Part shown: positions 1 to 10,719 of the stretch, in pieces
Position numbering within the stretch: position 1 is the stretch's first letter
Layout: the number at the start of each line of letters is the position of its first letter
From: Lingula anatina
Lineage: Eukaryota; Brachiopoda; Lingulata; Lingulida; Lingulidae
Assembly (NCBI RefSeq): GCF_001039355.2
Contig: NW_019774480.1
Coordinates: forward strand, 1 to 64,000
DNA: 64,000 nucleotides
Direction of reading: 5' to 3'
Translations under genes and position numbers: made by a program
The notes under the pieces: generated by a model
Database searches by the model: none
What the model saw: the letters and a program-made list of their open reading frames with translations, nothing else
What the model was told of the DNA's origin: nothing

Positions 1-400
1 CGGGTCTCTAGTGTGTTAGTGAACCATTGCCACAAAACGATTGCAAATTATGTACTTTCATTAGCAGACGTTAACGGTCAAATTATCTGTTCATTTTACC
101 CCCGAGACCTGCAATGGTTGGCGGGGAAGACAAAAATGTCCTTGTTACAGAGAAGAGATGCTCATCGGGGAATGTTTTCTTTTTTAATTGCCAAAAGCTA
201 AAGTAGGAGATGGTGCCGAGACCTGCCATTAATCAATAGTGGAGGTTCTGCGTATTCTGACACACGACCCACACGTAAGATAGCCACGACGCGCAGTTGA
301 TCAATTGGTGCGTTTTGATTGGTCGTTACAAGAAGACGCTGCTCGTGTTACTGATAGCGCTATGGCAAACGATTCAAGCGAAGAGACGCCAGAAATGAGC
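1..400. other. upstream region of first peptide gene
   Basis: No coding exon is recognised here. A 62-codon open frame on the + strand (13-201) has no family resemblance and no splice context. The stretch probably holds the promoter-proximal region of the peptide gene that begins near 430. Confidence 0.4.
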
Positions 401-401
401 A

Positions 402-407
402 TATAAG
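402..407 (+). promoter_or_regulatory. TATA box of first peptide gene
   Basis: A TATAAG hexamer lies about 90 bases before the ATG at 493. The expected start of transcription about 25-30 bases downstream (around 430) would leave a 5' leader of about 60 nt. This placement fits a focused promoter but rests on sequence alone. Confidence 0.55.
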
Positions 408-492
408 TAAACGTCGACACGGATTTAGACACTCAAAGAAACACCTGTCTATTGAAGCAGACGACCTGTTATTGAGACGTCTCTCAGGAAAG

Positions 493-623
493 ATGAGTCG
501 GTTGTCCGTAGCTGTGATTTTGATCGTCTGCGGCCTTCTTGTCGCGCTTTTTGTTGAAAACTGCCACAGTTTACCTGCACGTAAGTGGTTTTAATTGTTA
601 TTATTTAATCAAATTTTGTGTTT

Positions 624-715
<92 letters not shown>

Positions 716-3447
716 CTATAATAACGAATTTGCTATTGTAAAATGTATAGTATTTGAACGGTTTATTTGAATTTAACTTTGGATGCATACAGTCTTGCAG
801 TGTCGCAAGAGATAGACCGAATCTGCCAAAATATTAAAATATTTTCCTTTTTTTCATTGTTTTGGTTTACCCTTACTTAAAGGGAAATAGAGAGAAGGAG
901 ATTGAAAAAGAAACAAATACCTGAAACTGAGTTCTTGTTAAGCAAAAGTTTCGAAAACTGTAATATATTGCCAATTAGGTATTTAGAATTGAGTTCTAAT
1001 TTCCTGCTTGTTTCAAGTTAGCAGTCTCTGTGATTTGCAGATTAGCTGAAGAAGCGAAACAATGTCACATAATTTTGCATTTTTAAAGAGGGAAAGCGAT
1101 TAGAAATTCTACAGTTAATGAGAACGTTGTACACATGTATTTATGTTTGCTGTGGACCTATTAAATCTTAAATAATATGCACACCACAGATTTTATAAGA
1201 ACATTCATATTCTTCGACATGACCATGGCGTAATCCAAATATCACGCTGGTAATTACATGAACCAAAAATGGCGTATATTTGGCCGTTAAACTGTCTAAG
1301 ATTCAAAACTTAAGCCTCCGTTTAAGGGAGACATTTACAAAGGAACCCAAATAAATGAAAACATTAGAATTGTGTATCAGAGAGTGCATTTATATCTATG
1401 TATTCATTTATTTGTTTGATTACATTATATACTGATGTATATTCATACTGAGAGAGTGTGTAAGTGTGCGTAAGCTGGATTCACGGGTTTATTATTTTTT
1501 ATATTTCTGTGTTTAAAAAATTTACATGATGGTCTTTCTGCACTGATAAAAAATATTGGCTGTAAAGGTTAAAGGTTAACAAGGGGGCATCGTGCGAACT
1601 AGCTAGTTTTTTTTTCTTTTTTACTTTTATCAACAACCCCCCCCCCCCCCCCCCCCACCACCACTACCACCGCCACCAACACCACCAAAAATAGTTACTT
1701 TGGATAAAACACCATTTAAATTTTTGAATGTGTGAAGCACAATATGTTAGGGTATAGAGTTTGGATGTAGGCGTAAAAAACCTTTTGCATATACCTACGT
1801 AGATTCCACGTGGATTTATCCGCATGAATGCCACTTATAATTTACGTATTATAATGACGCGAAACCCACATAGATTGCGTAAATTCAACCCAGTTTATAT
1901 TAATTATCACGCGCGACATGTAGTTCAAAGTGATTAGCTGCTCGCCAGACGTCAGAGCGCGCATTGTCATAACTGTCTTATTTATCATGATAACAGTTGA
2001 TGCGGGAAAATTGCAACCCGATGTTGACGATAAACAATGCTAAAAGAGAATTGAACTAAATGGACTTAATATCTTGTAGTTAAAACTATTCTTAATTAAT
2101 GCCCTAAAAAGTACTTAAAATAATTTGTTAATAAAAAGTTTTCAGAACGTTCAGTTTTGACTACTGGAACTTTAATTTGGGTAAGAGTTAAATATATTAA
2201 AACTTAATCGTTTCTAAATCACCTAAATAGGCTAAGGGAACTTTAAAATTAAAAAGACTAATTTATTAAAAAAAAAATCTCAGAACGATCAGTTTTAACC
2301 ATATTTAAATTACAGTGGAATCTTCTCTTGTTGTTTACATCAGAGTTCAAGGTAACATAGGCTCGCGTTATGTAAGTTAACCAGGCGCTTGATGGTTTAC
2401 GTGATACCTACCTTGTGTCTTTTTGGTTGATTTAAATTGATGTCTGAGAGCGTGTGTTATGTGGGTGACGGAGCTGTCTATTGGGTACAAATACGTTATT
2501 AACTTGGTAAACACTGAAACAAAAACAAAGTACAAAACCTGAAAAACCGGCGATACTTTTGTTGTTTCTGTGAAGTAATAAAAAGGGATATTAAGGTAAC
2601 TAACCAAGTCTCTCTAACGTTGGTCAATTTGGATGTCATTTGTGAGACAATAGTAATGCTGCTACGCCTAATCAAACAAGATTCATTTCTTACAAAAATG
2701 CAAATATGCAATGTATCCATAATGCGTCAAATACATATTGTCTGTCATTATTGTTGTTCCAAAACGGTCAGTTATTCGATTCGGATGACCAAACTGGTTT
2801 CAGTTCTCAACACAAAAGATGTATCGGGATTGCTCTTTTAAAGATTTAAACGCTCAGTTTATATTTTGCTGCTGAGACCAGTGACAATCGTATGTCGCCG
2901 GAGACTGGAGTAGATTCCTTTTCCATTCCTGACTCAGACTTGGTGGTATTTTATATCGTCACGAAGGTCCGTAACCATCGTGCATACTATCGGAAATGAC
3001 ATCTTCGTTTGGTAGGATAGTGAGCAATGCAATGTCCATCGTCTTTCGGTACCGCTTACCAACAGTTTCTGCAAGTGAAAAAATGGCTGGAGTCGGTTTT
3101 GAGTCAATTCCATCTCTAATTTGAGGCAATTAATTCGTCTTCATGGTTGTGTTTCAGTGAATGTCTTCATCTTGTAGAAAATGAAGTTTTACTAAAAAAT
3201 GTGTTGAGTAAAAGACAATCTTGGCTGCCAATCCGGTTCGAAGGGAACGCTGGCTTCTCCGTGTAAACGCGACCATTTGAAAAGTGCCAATAGCGCCAAT
3301 GTGTCCGTGAGCGACTGGGGAAGTCGTATTCACACTCATAGAAACTCATTAGAGATATCTTCGCTGTTATGCAGAGAAGTAAAAAAAAAAAAAGACAAGG
3401 TGTTAAGTAATCTTCTTCTTGACACAAGAAGAACACACGCACTAGAC

Positions 3448-3484
<37 letters not shown>

Positions 3485-3891
3485 GGGCTTAATAATAATG
3501 ATGGTGATGCATACCTTATTGAGATTTTATAAAGAGTAATATATAAAATTTCAAATATTTCTAAATCCGTCAAATTATTCCGCTTCCAAAACCCAAGACG
3601 TCAAGTGAGGTTACTTTGATTGCACATATATGCCACCATATGTTTAATATCTTTTAGAGTGAAGATCAGAATTGGAAGAAGGCATATTTAAGAAAGGCAC
3701 ACGAATTACTGGACAAGATGTTATTACAATCCAAAGAAAAAAGAAAAGCGAATTGTGAAAATAAACAAGAAATCGCCTGTCATATTATAGACTGTGCAAA
3801 CATTACTTTTCATTTATTTATTACAGCGGTCACTTCGTATAGTGTACAGTATTGATATATCCGGCTGATATCTTAGATTTGTTGTTATTGT

Positions 3892-3946
<55 letters not shown>

Positions 3947-4823
3947 CGTATATGCGTGTGAGAAAGAGAGAGAGAGAGAGAGTGAAAACTCGACGATTTA
4001 CAATGTTGAAACGAAAACACGGCGTGCCAAGTATCTAAGCCGGCCAAAGCAATCGCACTGATAGGATGTCTGAGTAGCTGAGGAAATGATAGAGATAGTC
4101 AACTTTCACTTGACCGATTTCTTGGCATTTTCAATTTGCCATACTGCCTGGTCAAGCGTCTGTCTTCTAAGAACATTGATTGTTCCTTCTATGTCTGTCT
4201 TTGTCTCCATATCTTGTATCTTTTTTGTTGTTTTACAGACGATAATTATGGCAATAAACTAGGACAGGACAGCCACAGATGAAATGCAATTGTTTAAAAT
4301 TAGATTGTTGGTGTGCTTTGACAGATTTTGAGAGTTTTGTAATCCCTTTTTGAGTTCTCGTTTTCTCCAGGGAAATCTACTTCTCCCAGTCGTCGTCTAC
4401 TAATAGTCAGTAATATACTTAGTATATTTACTTAAACATTCTTTTTCACAATTAGAACACCGATTTTTAGTCCAGGTTCTGGAAACATCAATAAGCAATT
4501 TTGTTTCATGGTGCAAACTATTTGCTTTTCAAGTGATCCTTGTAGTAAATAGCAAATTGTTAGAAAAAACCCTAGCCAATTCCGTAAAATGGCTTAAATG
4601 ATCTCTGGTAGATAAAACAAAATTTATATTTTGCCTTTTCGTCTTCTTTTTTATTTCAGTCAAGACAAAGCGTTCGTTTTTTGACACAGACGACACACAA
4701 AGGGAGGATGAGAGGTTTAGGTATCTTTGGAAAAGGTTTAATTATCCAGAGGAAAATCATCCTTGGAAACGAATGAAACCTAACCAGGATCTCTTTGGTT
4801 TGTTCCACCCAGAGTACGCATAA
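493..4823 (+). CDS. secreted peptide precursor with dibasic sites, 83 aa, two coding exons
   Basis: Coding exons are 493-580 (donor GTAAGT at 581) and 4660-4823 (acceptor after TTATTTCAG). The intron is phase 1 and the stop is TAA at 4821-4823. Residues 1 to about 26 form a signal peptide: a short basic start, then a long Val/Ile/Leu core ending near the Cys-His-Ser before Leu-Pro-Ala. The remaining 57 or so residues are hydrophilic and contain three Lys-Arg pairs; two of these directly follow Trp (LWKR, PWKR), which is the look of a prohormone-convertase-processed precursor. There are no cysteines in the secreted part. A further 3' exon at 5827 holds the 3' UTR, with AATAAA at 6113-6118; the donor AAG|GTAATC lies just after the stop. 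I do not recognise a family, so the peptide-hormone reading is inference. The exon structure is well supported; the function is unknown. Confidence 0.7.
581..4659 (+). other. first intron of first peptide gene
   Basis: A 4.1-kb intron. It holds an (AT)n tract running into (ATGT)n at about 627-715, a 20-base poly-C run at 1637-1656 followed by CCA/CCG repeats, an (AAT)n tract at about 3450-3484, and adjoining (GT)n/(GA)n tracts at about 3889-3983. Short open frames at 2.4-3.5 kb have no recognisable family. The 2.9-3.3 kb stretch is less AT-rich and could be old repeat remnants. Confidence 0.5.
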
Positions 4824-4825
4824 AA

Positions 4826-5826
4826 GGTAATCCATACACCCACCAGATGTCTCTTCTGGTAGCTGAATTTTGGAAAACCTTACGTGAAATAATTCGAGTG
4901 GTTTTACCGAGAGTCCAGGAAACGTATAACGTCACTATAACGTTACCATAACGTTATTATAACGTTACCATAACGATGATGCAAAAAAAAAGTTACGGTA
5001 ACGTTATAATAACGATATGTGTTTGCTTGGGGGGGATATTTCAGTCCAGTGAGTATTTATTTTCTGCTTACTCAGAGGTTAGCAACAAGCTGACCTAAGT
5101 GGTGCACATTACAAAGAAGAATGGAAATGTTTAAAGGGAATGTTACATGTACCTCCCGGCCAAGTTAGTCCAACGTTTTAATGCACTGAGTTTAAAGACA
5201 AGAATAGAGCATGCTTACAAATAAATTATAAATAAAATAAAGAGAAAAAGAGAAAGAGAAAGTATGGAAAATAATTAGAGAATGGGTGAAACACGTCTAA
5301 TTCATCACATATATCTTCGCAATATACCTTCAGTATATTTAAATCCATGCCATATTTTACACCTATTAACAAGCTGCCAGCGTTTGTGTACGTGCGTCCC
5401 CATGGTTACGACTGAGTTATTTGCACTTGTGATAACCTTAAGCCATTAGGGGATGATGTTCTCATGTTCCATACGGCCTTACAAATAGTTTTATTCGTCC
5501 ATGAGACACAACTTCGACACTCATAGGTGATGGTAAAGAGCTACCAATTATAAGGAACATTCTTAAATACCCTGTATATGTGTATATATGTATATATTTT
5601 TAAAAAAGATAAATCCTGTACTGTCTGTGCACACTTCCGTTCCATCAAACAGTTAAAATAGCAGTAGTAAGGATCTTTACATCGTTTTACATCATAAATG
5701 CATACGATCACGTTACTCTCTTTTGTTCAACTGAAGACAAAATAGTGTTTTAAATTTTAAATTGTAATTTAAAATATTATTTGAGTGCGTTTATTTTTTA
5801 TCAATGTCCATTTTTTTCTCACCTAG
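4826..5826 (+). other. second intron of first peptide gene
   Basis: Non-coding. It contains the AACGTT-rich inverted repeat at 4952-5014, listed separately. No other element is recognised. Confidence 0.4.
4952..5014. repeat. inverted repeat built from AACGTT units
   Basis: An 18-base arm at 4952-4969 is perfectly complementary to 4997-5014. Pairing continues after one mismatch for four more bases on each side of an A-rich loop. The surrounding 4924-4975 stretch repeats the ATAACGTTA motif, itself a near-palindrome. Confidence 0.8.
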
Positions 5827-6135
5827 GTTGACACGAAGAGGATCATCACCTTTGCACAAACATCAGCGCCATCTCTCGTCCATACCCAACGTCAGACTGT
5901 CTCATCACTCTATATCAAAGAACGAGAACAACGATCTCGACGAAGAGATTACGTCTACCACTTAAATGATCTTTTTAGTTAGAAATGGACTTCTGTATTC
6001 ATTTGTTTCTTTGCCAATCGACTGGCATATTGTACTAGTCAAACGGCCATCCTCTGTGCTCTGTATGCTATTTTTCTGGTTTTTTTTCATATAAGGTGTA
6101 AATGGTCAAGGAAATAAACACTATGATATTCAGAT
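5827..6135 (+). other. terminal exon of first peptide gene (3' UTR or alternative C-terminus)
   Basis: An acceptor (TTTTTCTCACCTAG) opens at 5827 and AATAAA sits at 6113-6118. If spliced from the donor after the stop codon (4826) this exon is entirely 3' UTR. If spliced from an internal donor AG|GTATCT after 4720, it continues in frame for 45 codons to TAA at 5963-5965. The end near 6135 is inferred from the poly(A) signal. Confidence 0.5.
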
Positions 6136-8440
6136 TCAGATCACTAGTGACATCTTTCGTCTATTTTCTCTACTGACGGCAGATGGGTCCTAAAAATCGG
6201 CACTAAAGTCGGAGAGTTTCCAATTTTTTTTTTTTTTATCATTTCAAGCAAAATATTATTTCGACATTTCTTTTATTTTCTTATTGTTTGACGAGTATTT
6301 TACTTTTGTGGCAGTTAAATTCAAATGAACAGCTGATATCCTTTAATACCCATGTACATTGTTATTGGTGCCAATAACATACGAGACTATGAGAATATAA
6401 GCATTTGGATATTTTAAATGAATTTTTTACTTATATTTCTCTGCAGAGTATTAAAGAAAGGATAAGTATATTAAATCACAATTGAAATAAAAAGGGCATA
6501 TTCCTTTTGTGTATGTGTGCGTGTTTATGTGTCTACACACTCTCCGTTCAACCTTTTGATTTTCCCCATTTCTGAAGGAATTGTGAAATCGTAAAATCCA
6601 ACGGTATTATTCTCATTAAAAGCTTTATGTCAATTTCTCTTTTTACACCACCTAGCCTCTTTTTGACACTGACTGAGCATTTCTAAAGCCAAAACTGTTC
6701 GACTGACTGTTACCATTACTGTATCAAGCAAATGACTGGCAGGGGACGCATTGCGGTGCTAATAGTCATCTTTCACAGACTCTATGATGGGTTAATTGTG
6801 CCTGGAGATACATTACGGTAATTCCCAGATTAATTTATCGTTTTGAAAAGAATCAAATAATCGTGATTAATGTCAGCATGCCTTTCTATGCAATGCATGT
6901 GCTTGGTATGCGTTTTGCCTACAAAACCATAGTAATCGTCCTCGAAATACTTAAAAAATACTCATTGAAAAAACGGTTTGAGTATGATAATGGTCAATAG
7001 TCTCCTTATATCAACAATTCTAGGTTCCTTAGCACAGGCAGAGGAGAGTTATATTCGTGGTTATTTTGATCAAAACAGGTACATAATACTGAAAGGCGAT
7101 ACGGCATTCGAAAAGAAACGACGTCCATGAAGCCACAGCAGGGCTATATTTAAAACAACACGAATATCGAAATTAGAGCCTCTGCCACGCTGACACGCGC
7201 ACTTGGATCAGAATCATTAATACACATGCCAAAGAACTTGCTGCAAGACGCGGTGAGCTCATTACAAACCTATCATACCTGCCAACAAGTAGTTAAGTAG
7301 GAGCATTAGTCCGCCTCTTAATGACATAACAGCTTCTCTCCATGTCAATCAGCGTTCAAAATTTACTGCAGTACAGAATAGTGTAGGAGTATAATTCTCC
7401 AGTGATGGTTAAAAGTGATATATTTCCGAGCGCGACCTATTTACGCGGTTGCACATTTTGTACAGTTCTGACGAGTATTCGGTTTCTTTTAATCCCGACT
7501 CTTGGAAAAACGTCAAGGCTTGTCCGGAAACACCGTCTTCCTTTTGAACAGAAGGTGATAAAATGGTCAGATGATGGAAGTAAAGAAAATTTCAACGGAA
7601 TGTCTCGAGTGTCTGAGTACAATTTTGTCTTGTGTAATACTGCTTAATCCTAACACCGATAATTAATTAATTAATTAATTTGGAAGGGGATGTACGCCCT
7701 GACTTTTAAAGGACGCAGGCAACTTGTCTACCCTCTGATTTTAAGGACTCCTAAAATACTATAAAAAATAACACTGTGTTCAATACAACGTGTATTTACT
7801 AGTGCACCCTGTGGTTAGAGAATATAACTCCCCTACATGTGTCTACTCTCCGCGTGCATCTATATGAAAACGGCAGCGGCACGCGTTAGGCATTACGCAT
7901 ACCTGAATGCTGGAAACATTAGACATTTTCTCACGATACTGTACATACTGCATTGATATCAAACACGTTATATCAAATGATAACAACTAATTATATGCAC
8001 GTATTGGAGCAAAGCCAAAGCATTCCCATCAATAATATAGTCTGTATGTGAATTGGGATTGAGCTGGCTGAAATCAAAATATCTACGTATATATACACAA
8101 TTTTATCTTTGGCCACTATTATAGTGTGGAGAGTTGTCCTCTAAACGTACTGGTTTGCCCGTGGACAATCAAGCTTAGAGCATACTGTTTCACGGATATG
8201 GTGTATTATTTCTAATGACAAGATAATTGTTGCTTTTCCCGACCTGTTTGATGGGTGGACGACCTGGTTTGGGGGAAATTGACGAACGAAAATTGATATC
8301 CTGCCACAGGTAATTGACATGAAGTACATGGCACTTCAGAAACGTGTACTAATAAAAAATGAGAATTGCATAGAAAATGAAGCTACTCGATAATTATGTC
8401 TTTGGATGTTTTAGTGTCGGTGAGGTTCGTATCTGTTTAA
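6136..8440. other. intergenic region
   Basis: No gene is recognised. An 81-codon + strand open frame at 7402-7647 and its overlapping antisense frame show no signal peptide, domain or splice context. A short (TTAA)n run lies near 7660-7680. Confidence 0.4.
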
Positions 8441-8444
8441 TGTT

Positions 8445-8448
8445 TTTT

Positions 8449-8490
<42 letters not shown>
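8445..8490 (+). repeat. (TC)n microsatellite
   Basis: A run of TC dinucleotides directly abuts the LINE fragment. The open frame that reads through it starts artificially inside the microsatellite. Confidence 0.9.
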
Positions 8491-8491
<1 letters not shown>

Positions 8492-8800
8492 AACCTCAAC
8501 TCTGAGTCCATTATGAGGAACGCTCTTGAAGATTACGAAAGAAATGTCAAAGTCGGAGGAATAAATTTGTCAAACCTGAGATATGTCGATGATATAGCCC
8601 CTTTTGCAAGCTCTATGTCCAAACTTCGAGAAATGGATGACAGGGTGAGAAAAAAAGCGAGAAAGTTGCTCTTTTTCTTAACGTTTAGGAAACTAAGGTC
8701 TGGAATAACCAAAAACATTTCTCTTCACAAAAAGCAGAGACTGCTCAACTCTAGTTTTTTCCATAGCTTCATATGACGGGGAATGTTGGGTAATGAATAG
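8490..8800 (+). pseudogene. decayed LINE reverse-transcriptase fragment
   Basis: The + strand reads through a recognisable non-LTR reverse-transcriptase segment: an N-terminal piece with Asn-Ser-Glu then Ile-Met-Arg, a Val-Gly-Gly-Ile turn, and the catalytic-site motif Leu-Arg-Tyr-Val-Asp-Asp around 8577-8597. After about 8660 the frame shifts by one: the other frame gives the usual Leu-Phe-Leu-Asn-Val followed by a stop where the family continues Glu-x-Thr-Lys. A third piece near 8755-8800 reads like the family's Tyr-Gly-x-Glu-Cys-Trp segment. At least one frameshift and one stop mean this is a dead 5'- and 3'-truncated copy. The (Y/F)xDD motif and its context support an RTE/Jockey-like element, but the clade is not certain. 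Confidence 0.7.
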
Positions 8801-9610
8801 AATTTGAACGTCTAAAACAGCTGGACCCAAATGCAGTGACAAACCAAGCAATGATTCCAGAGTAGGAAAAAATTGCTATTTTTTTCGAAAAGATTTGGCT
8901 GAAAAATCGCGGATTTTATACCTTTATAAGATTAAATGTAACTATCAAGGCCTGATCAGTCACAGTATTGCATTGATCGGAACTGAACCTGCCATGCCCA
9001 TCAATTGTTACAAACTACACATATAACCAGGCGTGAACAGCGAACTACTGACTGATCTATACTATCACCTTCGGACTACTTCTAGCTTAGCTCTTTCTCT
9101 TGGTTCTTGGATTGATCTCCCGGAGGTGCCGTGTGCCAGAAACGAAACACGCTCTCAGATTGAACCATAACATGAAATCGCAGCCCAACCTTAAATGAAA
9201 TGGCACACTGTACAATTATTTAGCACCAAGAAAGCGATACCTTGCACTAACATTCACCCACTTTGGTAGTGGTGGTTAATCTGTGGGTAAGGTGGTTAAT
9301 ATGGGTGTTAGTGCTAAAAGATCTGCAGGTAGTGCTAGTAAACGCCTTATCCGTTTGTAAGTCCTGCATTTGCTCGGGGAATTTTACTCCTTGTGCTCTG
9401 ACCGGGATTGCAGCTTTATCTCCCTTGTTACTAGTTTGTATTTCTGCAAATTGACACAGTGTGTAGAAGATGATTTATAGTCGGCTCCGATAATTTGTAC
9501 TCGGTTCGTTATATGATAATGAAGGTCGTAATCACTTATAATTTGCTAGTAATCTAATCCTAGTAATCCTAATCTCCGGTTATACAGAGTATCTGTACCT
9601 GACGTTTGCT
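8801..9610. other. intergenic region upstream of cysteine-rich peptide gene
   Basis: No convincing gene is present. A 63-codon open frame at 9263-9454 is Val/Leu/Cys-rich by composition and has no splice or family support. Confidence 0.4.
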
Positions 9611-9611
9611 A

Positions 9612-9619
9612 TATATAAG
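9612..9619 (+). promoter_or_regulatory. TATA box of cysteine-rich peptide gene
   Basis: TATATAAG lies about 95 bases upstream of the ATG at 9709, the same spacing as in the first peptide gene. Transcription would begin near 9640-9645. Confidence 0.6.
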
Positions 9620-9708
9620 TGGCACGCAACTGCCCTGCGTCTATTCTATTTGCCCAGGTCGACCAAAGACACATTTTGCATCGATTGTAAGAACATCTGA
9701 CGCACAGC

Positions 9709-10139
9709 ATGAGAGTTAAAGTTGTTCTTGTCATTTGCGTATTGGCTGCCATATGCGCATGTGCGTTCGCTGACGAAGGTAACGTGTCTCATACTTACTT
9801 TTACTGTCTATTTTTTCCTATAGAAAAAGATAATTATTTTTTCGACTTAAATCATAGCGGGAGATGCACTTCTTCAAATGTATGCATATATAACTTGCTG
9901 AGTGATTGTGCCTTTTAAAAGGTTATTCCACGACTTATAATATTCTGAACGATATAATTTAAAACATATTATCACTTTGCCATTCGCTAATCACGTGTTT
10001 GTCCGTAACAATAAATAATAATAAATAGATAAAATTAACTTTATAAAAAATATTTATATAATCATTATTTTAATTACAGAATCGAGACCAGGCTCCAATC
10101 TGGAAAAATCAAACAGGTATTATAAGACTGTGCATCAGT

Positions 10140-10203
<64 letters not shown>

Positions 10204-10528
10204 CTTACCTTGCTAAATGTAATTCTAAAAACATTTCTAATTGATTGATTTGAAAACTGGCTGTGTATTTTTTTCCACATAATCAGTAACAATTTTGTTA
10301 GTAAGTTAGATAGCATAATGTAAAATTAGTTTTCAGATATTTTTCCAATTTTCCAGCCTCCTTAGCCTTTTCAAGAGACGCCATAGCAATCGCACATGCG
10401 TAGAACTGTTTGATCGCTGCAATTTCCATAAGCGTTGTTGTCATGGTTACTGTGTCAAAAAGAGGGCACATCACAATAACGGGGAGTGCGAGATGTACAA
10501 GGGGAAATATCTGGTGTATCAGCCTTAA
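9709..10528 (+). CDS. secreted cysteine-knot-like (ICK pattern) peptide precursor, 92 aa, three exons
   Basis: Exons are 9709-9778, 10080-10116 and 10357-10528. They are joined by GT-AG introns with consistent phases (1 and 2), ending at TAA 10526-10528; AATAAA follows at 10694-10699. Residues 1-21 form a clear signal peptide ending Ala-Phe-Ala. Then comes a short acidic/polar propeptide that ends in a Lys-Arg-Arg processing site at about residues 42-44. The mature part of about 48 residues has six cysteines in the order C-x6-C-x5-CC-x3-C-x10-C, the arrangement of inhibitor cystine-knot (knottin) peptides, and is rich in His, Lys and Arg. ICK peptides include ion-channel toxins, protease or amylase inhibitors, antimicrobial peptides and neuropeptide-like ligands. 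Nothing in the sequence says which, so I do not call it a toxin. The three-part exon division (signal, pro, mature) is typical of such precursors. Confidence 0.8.
10138..10202 (+). repeat. (TTA)n microsatellite
   Basis: An uninterrupted trinucleotide run in the second intron of the cysteine-rich peptide gene, starting about 20 bases after the exon-2 donor. Confidence 0.95.
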
Positions 10529-10693
10529 AGATACTATTGCGCCATCTATCGTCAAGTCCAGAAAAGACAGAAAAGGAGCTTCTATAGCGTAAAGCACCAA
10601 AATGTGTATGGTTCTACGGTATGTTTATTATTGTCAAAAGAAAAGAAACATTGTGACGTTAACTGGAAAATGAAACAATGTTGAAAATGCTTT

Positions 10694-10699
10694 AATAAA
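10694..10699 (+). terminator. poly(A) signal of cysteine-rich peptide gene
   Basis: AATAAA lies about 165 bases after the stop codon, the first match on this strand. Confidence 0.6.
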
Positions 10700-10719
10700 T
10701 GCTTATGACTAGTTATTGG

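Noticed and set aside
3814-4047. - strand frame with Ser-Leu and Thr-His repeats
   Set aside because: It is translated (GA)n/(GT)n microsatellite.
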